Assembly (NCBI RefSeq): GCF_003584685.1 | Contig: NZ_AP018549.1 | Span: forward strand, 1,426,001 to 1,490,000 | Source of the DNA: Lactobacillus paragasseri | GTDB lineage: Bacteria; Bacillota; Bacilli; Lactobacillales; Lactobacillaceae | Direction: 5' to 3' | DNA: 64,000 nucleotides | Part shown: piece by piece, positions 1 through 9,349 of the stretch | Numbering within the stretch: position 1 is the first letter of the stretch | How the letters are laid out: each line of letters starts with the position of its first letter | Translations under genes and position numbers: made by a program | The notes under the pieces: generated by a model | What the model was told of the DNA's origin: nothing | Seen by the model: only the letters and a program-made list of their open reading frames with translations | The model's database searches: none

Positions 1-2190
1 GATAACAAAGTTTTTGCTCTTGCAGCTAGTCTAGCCTTCTCATTAAGCGGATTTGTTGTTAGTTATAACTTAAACTTAATGTGGCTTGACAGTTTAATTT
101 TGCTACCTCTGTTGCTTGACTCTATTGATAAATTAGGAAACAAAAGGCAACACTACTTCTATCTTACCATGATCACTTTTTTATTATGGTTTACTAATTT
201 TTATACTGGTTTCATGGTGCTTTTCTTCGGCTTACTTTACTTTATTAATACGCTATTCAATTCTTCTTTTTCTAAGAGACAAATTATCTTTCAATATTTT
301 ACTAAAAGTTTTCTTGGCACCAGTTTAGCTGCAATCATATTACTACCATCTTTCTTTGAAATATTAAATGGAAAAATTCATTCAGATACTACTTTATCAA
401 TGGGGTTTCAATTTGCTCCATATCAAACATTTTATAAATTAACTGTAGGTGCTTTTAACTTTACTGAAATGGAAAAAGGGTTGCCTAATATCTTTTTAAC
501 TAGTATCTTTACTCTTCTTTGCATCCTCTATTTCATCAACCACCATTTTTCTATTAAAGAAAAGGTAGCCTCCGCGTTATTACTAGTATTTTTATTCTTT
601 TCCTTTAGTTTCAATCCTCTTATTTTACTTTGGCACTTAGGTCAATACCCAGTTTGGTACCCAGCTCGCTTTAGCTTTATCTTTTCTTTTTACGCAATTT
701 ATCTCGGAGTTCAGGTTCTTGCTCACACACATAAATTTAATATTAGCAGCAAAATAGTGTCTTTTCTTCTAGTAATTAGTTTAAGCTCATTTCTTTCTCT
801 AAATCTTCATCAAAAAGAGTTTTTAAATCAAACAAATATTACTTTAACTATTCTCTTTTTATTATGTAGTTTGTTAATTCTTTTGTTTTTCAACTATAAA
901 TGGATCCCAGTAATTTTCTTTGGCATTGTTGGTCTTGAAGTAAGTATCAATTTGTTAGCTAGCCTTGATAATATTTCTTATCAAAAAAACTTTGACTATA
1001 CCAATTTCACTAAAAACATCTCTGAAAGTACATCATATTTACACAAATATGATTCTAGCTTATATCGAACCGAAAAAACTTTTACGCGTTCAGATGACGA
1101 TCCTTTAAGCAATAACTATTATGGTATTAGTAATTTCAACTCCATTTCTGACCGTTCAACTATTAATTTGATTGAGTATTTAGGTCTTGAAAATAATGAC
1201 AATTCTTTTACTAATAATTTTGCTACTCCCTTATCTGATAGTATTTTAGGCGTTAAATACAATATCGTTCCGATTAAGAATCGGCGAAGCCTTCCTTCAA
1301 AACAACAAATAGTTTTTACAAGTGCATTTTATCGACCCGATTTAATTACGAATAAGGTTGTCAAAAGTTTTAAACAAGTACAAATTAGAAAAAATTCTTC
1401 AGCTTTACCTCTTATTTTTATCTCTCCATCACATAAGAAAACAAACTTTTATGCCAGTATGCCATCTGCTAATCAAAATACTCTTTTTAATAGCATTGTT
1501 GGTAAAAAAATTAATCTCTTTAATAGCTTGTACCTAACAAATCCTAATAAACTAGAAAATATCAAATCCACTAAAAATATTAATGAATATCAAAAAATTA
1601 ACAAAAGCAGAATTGCAACGATTTCTTTCAAAATTTCTTCCTTTCAAAAAGGACCTTATTATTTAGAACTTCCTTCAAATTTAGATGCAAATTCTGTTTC
1701 CATTACTGTCAATGGACATCATCTTAATAATCAAGATTTAGGAATTTCAAACAAATTATTAAATATTGGTTATTATTCTCCAAATGCTCCAATCAAAATT
1801 ACTTTTAATTTACATAATGAAAAAACTAATCTGAGTGGAATTCGAGTACTACAATTTAAAGAACATGAATTTATCCAAATTATTCGTAAATTTAACAAAA
1901 AACAGCCTATTACTTGGCAAACTAGTCCTATTTCTTTAAAGCTCACTTACATTGCTAGAAGAAATAAACTGCTTAATTCTACTATTCCTTATTCAAAAAA
2001 CTGGCTAATTTTAGATAACGGCAAATTTCTAAGAACAGAAAAATTTGCTCATAATTTTTTGAGTGCCAAATTAAGCAAAGGAAACCATCATTTAATTTTG
2101 ATTTATATTCCCTTTGCCTTTCTAATCGGTCTTATAATTTCACTCATTTCACTTATAATTATATTTATTTTCAAACCAAAAAATGCTTAA
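1..2190 (+). CDS. YfhO family membrane protein (5' end outside window)
   Basis: The reading frame is open from base 1, so the start lies upstream and 729 residues are visible. The first visible residues lead into the motif NLMWLDSLILLPL, characteristic of the YfhO family of large bacterial membrane proteins. Many hydrophobic segments fill the first ~310 residues, a long soluble and probably extracytoplasmic region follows (~310-670), and the protein ends with one strong membrane helix and a short Lys-rich tail. YfhO proteins are linked to glycosylation of cell-wall polymers such as lipoteichoic acid in Bacilli; that role is family knowledge and cannot be proved here. It is the only plus-strand gene in the first 9 kb and ends at a strong bidirectional terminator. 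Confidence 0.88.
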   Translation, partial: DNKVFALAASLAFSLSGFVVSYNLNLMWLDSLILLPLLLDSIDKLGNKRQHYFYLTMITFLLWFTNFYTGFMVLFFGLLYFINTLFNSSFSKRQIIFQYFTKSFLGTSLAAIILLPSFFEILNGKIHSDTTLSMGFQFAPYQTFYKLTVGAFNFTEMEKGLPNIFLTSIFTLLCILYFINHHFSIKEKVASALLLVFLFFSFSFNPLILLWHLGQYPVWYPARFSFIFSFYAIYLGVQVLAHTHKFNISSKIVSFLLVISLSSFLSLNLHQKEFLNQTNITLTILFLLCSLLILLFFNYKWIPVIFFGIVGLEVSINLLASLDNISYQKNFDYTNFTKNISESTSYLHKYDSSLYRTEKTFTRSDDDPLSNNYYGISNFNSISDRSTINLIEYLGLENNDNSFTNNFATPLSDSILGVKYNIVPIKNRRSLPSKQQIVFTSAFYRPDLITNKVVKSFKQVQIRKNSSALPLIFISPSHKKTNFYASMPSANQNTLFNSIVGKKINLFNSLYLTNPNKLENIKSTKNINEYQKINKSRIATISFKISSFQKGPYYLELPSNLDANSVSITVNGHHLNNQDLGISNKLLNIGYYSPNAPIKITFNLHNEKTNLSGIRVLQFKEHEFIQIIRKFNKKQPITWQTSPISLKLTYIARRNKLLNSTIPYSKNWLILDNGKFLRTEKFAHNFLSAKLSKGNHHLILIYIPFAFLIGLIISLISLIIIFIFKPKNA

Positions 2191-2218
2191 CTTGCAAGAG
2201 AGCAAGTTAAGCATTTTT
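2180..2218. terminator. Bidirectional terminator between yfhO-type gene and greA
   Basis: A 16-bp perfect stem (AAAATGCTTAACTTGC, 6-nt loop, complement) overlaps the end of the yfhO-type gene, with T-rich flanks on both strands. It can serve both this gene and convergent greA. Confidence 0.88.
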
Positions 2219-2233
2219 ATAAACGATTCAGAG

Positions 2234-2716
2234 TTAGTTCAATGTTTTAACATCATTGATAGTTACATCAAATGTTCCACCAGGAGTGTTAATAGTTACC
2301 TTTTCACCCTTTTTCTTGCCAAGTAAAGCTTGAGCAATTGGTGAATCATTAGAAATTTTTCCGTTAAGCGGATCAGATTCATCAGATCCAACGATAGTAT
2401 AGGTTTCTGGATCATCAGTACCTACTTCAGTGTAAGTAACAGTCTTACCGATAGAAACTTCGTTAGGATCAACGCTATCTGCATCAACAACTTGTGCATA
2501 CTTAAGCATTTGTTCAATTTGAACAATACGTTGTTCTACAGCACTTTGCTCATCTTTTGCAGCATCGTATTCAGAGTTTTCTGATAAGTCACCGAATGAT
2601 CTAGCAACCTTAATTCTCTCAATAACTTCTGGACGTTTTACTAATTTTAAGTTTTTTAATTCCTTCTGAAGTTTTTCCTTACCTTCAGCGGTCATTGGAT
2701 AAACTTTTTCTGCCAT
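2234..2716 (-). CDS. greA: Transcription elongation factor GreA
   Basis: A 160-residue protein, the normal GreA length. The N-terminal coiled coil (residues ~1-75) carries the family signature [12 protein letters not shown] with acidic tip residues that enter the RNA polymerase secondary channel and promote cleavage of backtracked RNA. The C-terminal FKBP-like domain holds [24 protein letters not shown], split here as [10 protein letters not shown] then [10 protein letters not shown]. It lies 80 bp downstream of mltG on the same strand, as in many Firmicutes. The ATG is preceded by AAGGAGAA. Confidence 0.97.
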   Translation of the reverse strand: MAEKVYPMTAEGKEKLQKELKNLKLVKRPEVIERIKVARSFGDLSENSEYDAAKDEQSAVEQRIVQIEQMLKYAQVVDADSVDPNEVSIGKTVTYTEVGTDDPETYTIVGSDESDPLNGKISNDSPIAQALLGKKKGEKVTINTPGGTFDVTINDVKTLN

Positions 2717-2796
2717 ACTAAAAATTCTCCTTACCTATACCTATTATTCTTTGCACCAACCAGCTTATGTTTTCTACTAAAAAAAGTCAACCATTT

Positions 2797-3891
2797 TTAC
2801 TGGCCTAAACTACTATTCCGTTTCAAGTGTTCGTCATAGTTTTCATTGTAGTAAACCTTACCAGTCTTAAGATTTGCAACAAAGTAGAGATAGTTAGACT
2901 TGATTGGGTTTAATACAGCACTAATTGAATCTAAACTCGGATTATTAAATGGTCCCGGACCATATCCCTTGTGAACATACAAGTTATATGGAGATTTTAC
3001 CTTAATATCCTTTAGGGTCAAAGAATGTTTATGCTTATTCAGCGCATACATGACTGAAATATCAGATTGAAGTGGCATATTTGCTTTAATTCGGTTAAAG
3101 AATACCCCAGCAATCATGCGGCGATCCTTAGACTTAACACCTTCACGCTCTACTAAAGAAGCTAAAGTTAAAACTTCCTGCACAGTCAAATGTTTTTTCT
3201 TGATAGAACTATAGTAAGGTTGTAAAACTTGATCAGTCTTATCAACCATTTGGTTAACTAGTTCTTTCAAAGAAGCACCTTGATAGACATCATACTTAGC
3301 CGGAAAGAGATATCCTTCTAAGTGATAGCGAACACCTTTACTGTTCATTGAACTAGTTAAGAGCTTAGGATATTGCTTTTCTAGACTCTTCATAAAGCTT
3401 TGATCTTTCATTAGCTTCAAGAAGTCTTGACGGCTATATTTCGTATTCTTACCAACTGTCGTAGCAATACTATCAATCGTTTGTCCTTCTTTTATCAAAA
3501 CGTGACCGACAACTGGACGACCGCCTCCACCTTGCAATTGACTAACGATTTCCTTGTTATGCATTGAAGGTGAAAGATAGAAATTACCTGCCTGAAAATT
3601 GGTTGCACTATGACTCTTTAACCAAAAGTTAAAGATGATCGCATTTCTAATAATCTTTTTCTCCTGTAAAATCTGAGCAATCTGACTATTAGTTGCACCT
3701 GCAGGAATATGAACACTAACGACATCTTCATCATGACGGTTGGCAGGCTGAAGTGCATAGCCAACATAACAGCCTCCAATTAAGATAAACAAGACTAAAA
3801 TAGCACCTAATCCACTAAGAATCCAACGGGTAACTTTTTTAGATGCCTGTTCTTCTAACTCATGATTTTTCTTTTTGTCCTGATTTAGCAA
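2797..3891 (-). CDS. mltG: Endolytic murein transglycosylase MltG (YceG)
   Basis: A 364-residue YceG/MltG protein: Lys-rich cytoplasmic N-terminus, one membrane helix at ~23-45, a LysM-like region, then the catalytic domain. The conserved motif LASLVEREG puts the predicted catalytic glutamate at E248. MltG cleaves nascent peptidoglycan strands and is thought to set glycan length at the division and elongation machineries. The start codon is TTG, supported by a perfect GGAGG eight bases upstream; no ATG nearby has comparable support. It lies between pheT and greA on the same strand. Confidence 0.95.
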   Translation of the reverse strand: MLNQDKKKNHELEEQASKKVTRWILSGLGAILVLFILIGGCYVGYALQPANRHDEDVVSVHIPAGATNSQIAQILQEKKIIRNAIIFNFWLKSHSATNFQAGNFYLSPSMHNKEIVSQLQGGGGRPVVGHVLIKEGQTIDSIATTVGKNTKYSRQDFLKLMKDQSFMKSLEKQYPKLLTSSMNSKGVRYHLEGYLFPAKYDVYQGASLKELVNQMVDKTDQVLQPYYSSIKKKHLTVQEVLTLASLVEREGVKSKDRRMIAGVFFNRIKANMPLQSDISVMYALNKHKHSLTLKDIKVKSPYNLYVHKGYGPGPFNNPSLDSISAVLNPIKSNYLYFVANLKTGKVYYNENYDEHLKRNSSLGQ

Positions 3892-3954
3892 ACGCTTTTC
3901 CTCCGAAAATCACAAAAATCTAAGACAATTATAGCAAAGCTCCCTAGAAAAGAA

Positions 3955-6369
3955 TTAACGAACTTTAATCTTTAGACTTTCTTTCAGATCTGCTTCAATT
4001 TTTTCCATTGCTTTAGTAACTACTTCATCAGTTAATGTATCTTTTTCATTCAAGAAAGTTAATGAATAAGAAATTGACTTATGGCCTGCTTCAATTTGAC
4101 TACCAGCATAAACGTCAATGACTTGTATACCATGAAGATACTTGCCACCATTTAATTTAATTTGGGCTTCAATTAGGGCATTAGTTACTGCATTAGGTAC
4201 TAATAATGATAAATCACGTTCAATTGCTGGGAACTTAGGAGCAGCTTTGGCCTTCATTCCCTTATGAAGCATTGAAACAATCGTATCTAAATCAATTTCG
4301 TAGCCATAAATTTCACTTCCACGCAATGCCTTATCAAGGGTAGTAACTGTATGAGCAATCATCCCAATTAAACCAACATATTGATCATTAAGGTAAATAC
4401 CAGCTGTTCTAGTTGGATGCATACCAACTATGATTTCTGGACGATACTCAATATCTGTATCCTTAATTCCAATTGCTCTAAATAAATTAGTTAATTGGCC
4501 TTTTACAAAGTAGAAATCAATCTTTTGATCTAAATGTTGCCAATTTGCTGACACAGTATGTCCTGAATAAAGAGCAGCTAAATGTTCATGTTCATTAAAA
4601 GTATTATTTTCATGATCATAAACTCTACCTTGTTCAAATAAGGCTAATTCCTTTTGCTTACGTGCCATATTATAGCTTGCAGCATCAACTAAACCAGTTA
4701 ATAAGTTTTCTCTCATCGTTGAACGGCTTGAATTCAATGGCCATTGAACTTCTACAACTGGCTTAGGATCTTTGGTAAATGAAATTGCTTTTTCCGGAGA
4801 AGTCAATGAATAAGAAATTGCTTCCATCATGCCTTGCCCTTGAACAATATCTTTGATTCTGCGCATAGCAGTTTCTTTTTCTGAATATCCACCATGAGTT
4901 TCAGCTAAAAGAGGTTGAGTAGACTTTAAGTTATCATAGCCATAAATTCTACCTACTTCTTCAACTAAATCTGCTGGAATAGAAATATCCCATCTTCTAT
5001 TCGGAACTGTAACAATTAATTCATCTTTTGATCCATCAACAGTAAAGCCTAAGCGATCAAAAATCTTTTCCATTTCTGATCTACTTAATTCTGTTCCTAA
5101 TACCTTGTTAATGTATGAAACAGTAGTTTTAACTACTGAAGGATTTCTTTGCACATCAGCTGCCTTAATTTCACCTTCGTTAACAGTACCATTTGCATCA
5201 TTACGTAATAACAGAGCAGCAATATCTAAAGCTTTTTGCGTGTTATCCCAATTAACCCCTTTTTCAAAACGACTTGAAGCTTCAGTACGATTAGCATGAC
5301 GTAAAGCAGATTTTCTAACACTAGTTCCATCAAAAATAGCAGATTCTAAAATTACATCAGTCGTATCATCTTCTACTTCTGAATTTTTACCGCCCATCAC
5401 ACCAGCCATCATTACTGGCTTTTGACCATCGGTAATAATAATATCGTTTGGATCTAAGTCAACTTCTTTATCGTTTAGTAAAGTAAGCTTCTCACCTTTC
5501 TTAGCTTTTCTAACCTCTAATTTACCATCTTTAAAAGTACGAGCATCATAGGCATGTAGTGGTTGTCCAGTCAATAGCATTACATAGTTAGTTACATCAA
5601 CCACATTATTAATTGGCCGCAATCCTGCATTCCAAAGACGTCTCTGCATCCATAATGGACTTTCGCCAATTTTAATATTTGAAACTTTTCTTAAGTAAAA
5701 CTTAGGCGCTAATTTTTCATCAACTTTAACATCTAATTCATTAGTCCATTCAGGACCATCTGCTTTAAGAACTACTGGTTCAACCTTAGGCTTTTTATCG
5801 ACAATTGCACCAACTTCATATGCTGCACCTTCCATTGATAAAGTATCAGCACGGTTTGGGGTAATATCAAAGTCTAAAATGTAGTCATCCATACCAAGTG
5901 CTTCATAAACTTCTTCACCTGGTTTTACATCGGAATCTTTAGGGAAAACAAAGATTCCATCAATATATTTTTGAGGAACAGTCTTATCTGCAAAACCAAT
6001 TTCTTGAAGACCACAAATCATTCCATTTGATTTAATTCCGCGAATTTTACCACGCTTAATCTTTTCATTGCCTGCGATTCTTGCACCGTGTAAAGCAACA
6101 ATCACATCTTCACCCGCTGCAACATTTGGAGCTCCACAAACAATTTGAATTGGTTCATCTTCACCTACATCAACTTGACACTTATGTAAGTGAGTTCCCT
6201 CAATATCTTCACATTCTAAAATGTGACCAACTACTAACTTCTTTAAGCCTTCTGCTGGATGGTCTACTGATGCAATTTCGACACCAGTTCTAGTAATTTT
6301 TTCTCCTAAATCTTTAGGATTTTCGTCTAAATCAAGAAAATCTTTCAACCAGTTATATGAAACAAGCAT
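3955..6369 (-). CDS. pheT: Phenylalanine-tRNA ligase beta subunit
   Basis: An 804-residue PheT of full length. Domains in order: EMAP-II-like tRNA-binding domain (~40-150), B3/B4 editing region (~215-385), B5 domain, catalytic-like core, and C-terminal anticodon-binding FDX-ACB domain (~710-804). It forms the alpha2-beta2 phenylalanyl-tRNA synthetase with PheS and hydrolyses mischarged Tyr-tRNA(Phe). The ATG overlaps the pheS stop by one base (TAATG), so translation is probably coupled. Transcription is controlled by the T-box upstream of pheS. Confidence 0.98.
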   Translation of the reverse strand: MLVSYNWLKDFLDLDENPKDLGEKITRTGVEIASVDHPAEGLKKLVVGHILECEDIEGTHLHKCQVDVGEDEPIQIVCGAPNVAAGEDVIVALHGARIAGNEKIKRGKIRGIKSNGMICGLQEIGFADKTVPQKYIDGIFVFPKDSDVKPGEEVYEALGMDDYILDFDITPNRADTLSMEGAAYEVGAIVDKKPKVEPVVLKADGPEWTNELDVKVDEKLAPKFYLRKVSNIKIGESPLWMQRRLWNAGLRPINNVVDVTNYVMLLTGQPLHAYDARTFKDGKLEVRKAKKGEKLTLLNDKEVDLDPNDIIITDGQKPVMMAGVMGGKNSEVEDDTTDVILESAIFDGTSVRKSALRHANRTEASSRFEKGVNWDNTQKALDIAALLLRNDANGTVNEGEIKAADVQRNPSVVKTTVSYINKVLGTELSRSEMEKIFDRLGFTVDGSKDELIVTVPNRRWDISIPADLVEEVGRIYGYDNLKSTQPLLAETHGGYSEKETAMRRIKDIVQGQGMMEAISYSLTSPEKAISFTKDPKPVVEVQWPLNSSRSTMRENLLTGLVDAASYNMARKQKELALFEQGRVYDHENNTFNEHEHLAALYSGHTVSANWQHLDQKIDFYFVKGQLTNLFRAIGIKDTDIEYRPEIIVGMHPTRTAGIYLNDQYVGLIGMIAHTVTTLDKALRGSEIYGYEIDLDTIVSMLHKGMKAKAAPKFPAIERDLSLLVPNAVTNALIEAQIKLNGGKYLHGIQVIDVYAGSQIEAGHKSISYSLTFLNEKDTLTDEVVTKAMEKIEADLKESLKIKVR

Positions 6370-7418
6370 TAATCTTCCTCCTTACGGAATTGTGCTAAGA
6401 AACGAACATCGTTGGTGTAAAAATCACGAATATCAGAAATACCGTATTTCAAAATTGCAAAACGGTCCAAGCCTAAACCGAAGGCAAAACCACCATAAAC
6501 TGTTGAATCAACGCCAGCATTTTCTAAAACGTTAGGGTGAACCATTCCAGCACCAAGTACTTCAATCCAACCAGTATACTTACAAATTGGACATCCCTTA
6601 CCGTTACAGTTGAAACAAGAAACATCCATTTCAACAGATGGTTCAGTAAATGGAAAGTAGGATGGACGAAGACGAGTTTTACGATCCTGACCAAAGACAT
6701 GCTTGGCAATCATTTCTAAGGTACCTTTAAGGTCCGACATAGTAACATTTTTATCAACTACTAAACCTTCCATTTGTTGGAATTGGTGAGAGTGAGTCGC
6801 ATCATCATCATCACGACGGTACACCTTACCAGGACCCACCATCTTTAATGGTCCTTTAGAAAAATCATGCTTTTCTAAGACTCTTGCTTGATCTCCTGAA
6901 GTTTGAGTTCTAAGCAAGTCTTCACTATCAATATAGAAAGTAGCTTGCATATCACGTGCTGGGTGATCCTTAGGTAAGTTCATCATCTCGAAACAGTAGT
7001 GATCTGTTTCAATTTCTGGACCTTGTACTACCTTATATCCCATACCAATGAAGTAGCTTTCCAAATCATCCAAGATAATATTGATTGGGTGCTTTGAACC
7101 TAAATGTCCTTCACGTCCTGGTAAAGTCACGTCAATCTTTTCTTCTTCTAATTTTTGAGCAATTACTGCTTGTAAGAAATGATCTTTTGCCTCATCTAAT
7201 TGCTTTTGAAGAATATCACGAACTTGATTTACTTCTTGACCTACTTTTGGTCTATTTTCAGGTGCGATATCTTTCATTGAGTGTAGAATTTGAGTTAATT
7301 CACCCTTACGCCCCATTAATTCAACTCTAATCTTATCAAGCATCTTTTGATTTTTAGCTTGCTTGATTTGATCTAATCCTTCTTCTTTTAACTTATTTAT
7401 TCTATCGAATAAGTCCAT
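6369..7418 (-). CDS. pheS: Phenylalanine-tRNA ligase alpha subunit
   Basis: A 349-residue PheS with an N-terminal coiled-coil arm (~1-100) and class II synthetase core. Visible motifs include motif 2 region GKVYRRDDDDATHSHQFQQ and the C-terminal motif 3 GFAFGLGLDRFAILKYG. It binds ATP and Phe and charges tRNA(Phe) together with PheT. First gene of pheST, preceded by a T-box antitermination leader. Confidence 0.98.
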   Translation of the reverse strand: MDLFDRINKLKEEGLDQIKQAKNQKMLDKIRVELMGRKGELTQILHSMKDIAPENRPKVGQEVNQVRDILQKQLDEAKDHFLQAVIAQKLEEEKIDVTLPGREGHLGSKHPINIILDDLESYFIGMGYKVVQGPEIETDHYCFEMMNLPKDHPARDMQATFYIDSEDLLRTQTSGDQARVLEKHDFSKGPLKMVGPGKVYRRDDDDATHSHQFQQMEGLVVDKNVTMSDLKGTLEMIAKHVFGQDRKTRLRPSYFPFTEPSVEMDVSCFNCNGKGCPICKYTGWIEVLGAGMVHPNVLENAGVDSTVYGGFAFGLGLDRFAILKYGISDIRDFYTNDVRFLAQFRKEED

Positions 7419-7431
7419 CTCATTTTCCTTT

Positions 7432-7640
7432 CCAACAAAAAAAGCTCCGTCCCAAAAGGGACGAAGCTTCGCGGTACCACCCTAGTTTGAACTAGCACAA
7501 AAAGTGCGTGTTCACACTCTCTTCATATAACGGTGAAATACCGGAATTGATTAGATTCTGCTCCTAAGATGAAATTCATGCTTCTATCTTAAGTTTTTTC
7601 CACCAATCAAACTCTCTCTAAAAAGATATCTACATTACTA
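7432..7640 (-). promoter_or_regulatory. T-box leader of pheST
   Basis: On the minus strand the conserved T-box AGGGTGGTACCGCG (7470-7483) is followed by a GC-rich hairpin (7441-7469) and a run of seven T, i.e. the antiterminator/terminator switch. Upstream lies a Stem I-like region with a UUC (Phe) triplet at 7571-7573 in an apparent specifier loop. T-boxes bind uncharged cognate tRNA to allow readthrough, so pheST should rise when Phe is scarce. The specifier assignment is inferred from position and gene identity. Confidence 0.93.
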
Positions 7641-7705
7641 ATCTTAATCATTGCATTTAAGTATAATAGTATCTTAAATCTTTTTACTTAACTTTGCAAT
7701 TATCT

Positions 7706-8062
7706 TTAGGCCCATTTATCTGCCCAATTATGAACTTGTTCAAAAACAGGTTGTAAGTCTGCTCCTTTTTGAGTCAGAGTATAGCTAATAATACCGCTCT
7801 TTTCATCAACTGTACGATTAACAATACCGTCCTTTTCTAGTTCTTTCAATCGCTCAACTAAAACTCGATCAGAACACTTACTAATACAACGTGCTAAATC
7901 TTTAAAACGCATTGCATTAGTATCGCACAAAGAGCTAATAATTAAACCATTCCATTTTTTTCCAATAATTGCAAAAGCATCAATAAAATGCGAACACAGT
8001 GAGTAATCTTCTGGATCTGGACAGTCACCCATTTTAGTTTTGCTTTCAATTTCTTGGGACAT
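7706..8062 (-). CDS. HxlR-family transcriptional regulator
   Basis: A 118-residue winged-helix protein of HxlR (DUF24) type. The family pattern begins at C23 (LCSHFIDAFAIIGKKWNGLI) and continues with the recognition-helix region MRFKDLARCISKCSDRVLVERL. Five cysteines, including C14, C23 and C52-region residues, suggest thiol or electrophile sensing as in several HxlR members; that is inference. It is a monocistronic gene between pheS and the rRNA methyltransferase gene, and no obvious target gene is adjacent. Confidence 0.9.
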   Translation of the reverse strand: MSQEIESKTKMGDCPDPEDYSLCSHFIDAFAIIGKKWNGLIISSLCDTNAMRFKDLARCISKCSDRVLVERLKELEKDGIVNRTVDEKSGIISYTLTQKGADLQPVFEQVHNWADKWA

Positions 8063-8152
8063 TTATAATTCCTCCTAAAAAATCAAAATATTTTTAGATC
8101 AATCTATACTAAAGATTATAGTAATATTACTTACTTAAAACAAGCTGTAAGC

Positions 8153-8914
8153 TTATGAAAAATGATAAATCATGATTCCAGCTGCTACTGCTGCATTTAA
8201 TGACTCTGCCTTACCTTTTATTGGAATATAAATCTTTTTATCTGCTGTTTCAATTACATCTTTACTTGCCCCATGAGCTTCATTGCCAATTACTAAGGCT
8301 AATTGAGGAACAGAAATGCAATTATTCAATGATTTGGCTGTTTTATCTAGAATACTTACATAAACTGGAATTCCATTTTCCTTAAAGCTACCAATTGCTG
8401 CTAAGATTGGATTCTGAACAATTTGAATGTGAAATTGACTGCCCTGCATACTACGCTGAACTTTGGGATTATACAAGTCTACACTTTCTTCAGATAGAAC
8501 AACTCCATCAAATCCAGCTGCATCAGCTGTACGAATAATAGTGCCTACATTTCCTGGATCAGTTAAGTTGTCCAAAACAACCCATTTTCCATATTCAAAA
8601 CTAAATGATTTAGGCTGATTAATCGGTAAAACCATAAAAATATCTTGACTATTCTTAGTACTGCTCAAATGCTCTGCAATTGCATCAGTAATTTGAATTA
8701 CCTTGTCATCCTTCAACTTATAATGAGCAGTAAGTTTTACTAAAGCTGCTGAAGTTCCTAAAATATATAGATAATTTTCGTGATTCTTGAGTGCTTCTTC
8801 AACTAAATGAAAACCTTCGATTAAATAAGTTTGAGTCTTTTTACGATATTTTTTCTGTTCTAGCTTTCTAAGACTCTTAATTGTGGGATTGTTTACTGAA
8901 TTAATTTCTATCAT
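8153..8914 (-). CDS. TrmH/SpoU-family RNA 2'-O-methyltransferase
   Basis: A 253-residue SPOUT-fold protein like B. subtilis YsgA. The N-terminal substrate-binding domain (~1-100) precedes the knotted SAM-binding domain with all three motifs: DPGNVGTIIRTADAAG, LVIGNEAHG and KAESLNAAVAAGIMIY. The expected activity is ribose methylation of rRNA or tRNA; the exact site cannot be read from sequence. In many Bacilli the ysgA-type gene lies next to pheST, as here. It is divergent from acyP. Confidence 0.93.
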   Translation of the reverse strand: MIEINSVNNPTIKSLRKLEQKKYRKKTQTYLIEGFHLVEEALKNHENYLYILGTSAALVKLTAHYKLKDDKVIQITDAIAEHLSSTKNSQDIFMVLPINQPKSFSFEYGKWVVLDNLTDPGNVGTIIRTADAAGFDGVVLSEESVDLYNPKVQRSMQGSQFHIQIVQNPILAAIGSFKENGIPVYVSILDKTAKSLNNCISVPQLALVIGNEAHGASKDVIETADKKIYIPIKGKAESLNAAVAAGIMIYHFS

Positions 8915-9010
8915 AATTTCTACTTCCTTCTAATCTAATATTTTAAATTACCTCGCTCAAAATTAACATGTTAAAATTTAAGTTAGAAGATAAAGAAAAG
9001 AGCGATATTT

Positions 9011-9286
9011 ATGAAAACTGTCACAATGAAAGTTACCGGTCTTGTCCAAGGTGTTGGCTTTAGATGGACCACGCAAATGATTGCACAAGAATTAGGAATT
9101 ACCGGCACTGTTAAAAATAATCCTGATGGATCAGTTTCTATTGTAGCTCAAGGGGAGGAGCTTCCTTTAGAACATTTTATTAAAAAAATTAAAGCTTCAC
9201 CATCAGTAGCTGGACATGTGGATCATGTTGATTTAAATACAATCTCCAATGCAGAAAAATTTACTCGCTTTAGTGTGGTTTATTGA
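9011..9286 (+). CDS. acyP: Acylphosphatase
   Basis: A 91-residue acylphosphatase, the typical small length. The active-site loop GLVQGVGFR supplies the catalytic arginine (R18), and N36 in VKNNPDG matches the conserved asparagine. It hydrolyses carboxyl-phosphate bonds. The gene is divergent from the rRNA methyltransferase gene and lies 63 bp upstream of yidC, an arrangement common in lactobacilli. An extended -10-like TGTTAAAAT lies about 35 bp upstream. Confidence 0.95.
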   Translation: MKTVTMKVTGLVQGVGFRWTTQMIAQELGITGTVKNNPDGSVSIVAQGEELPLEHFIKKIKASPSVAGHVDHVDLNTISNAEKFTRFSVVY

Positions 9287-9308
9287 TACTTTAACAAATA
9301 ACTAGTAA

Positions 9309-9332
9309 ACTTTATTCCAGTAACAATAAAGT
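9309..9332. other. Small hairpin just upstream of yidC
   Basis: ACTTTATT, an 8-nt loop, then AATAAAGT form a perfect 8-bp stem ending right before the yidC ribosome-binding site. There is no T-run, so it is not a typical terminator. It could affect yidC translation or protect the mRNA end; weak AT-rich stem, low confidence. Confidence 0.25.
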
Positions 9333-9349
9333 AGGAAAGGTTATAGTTA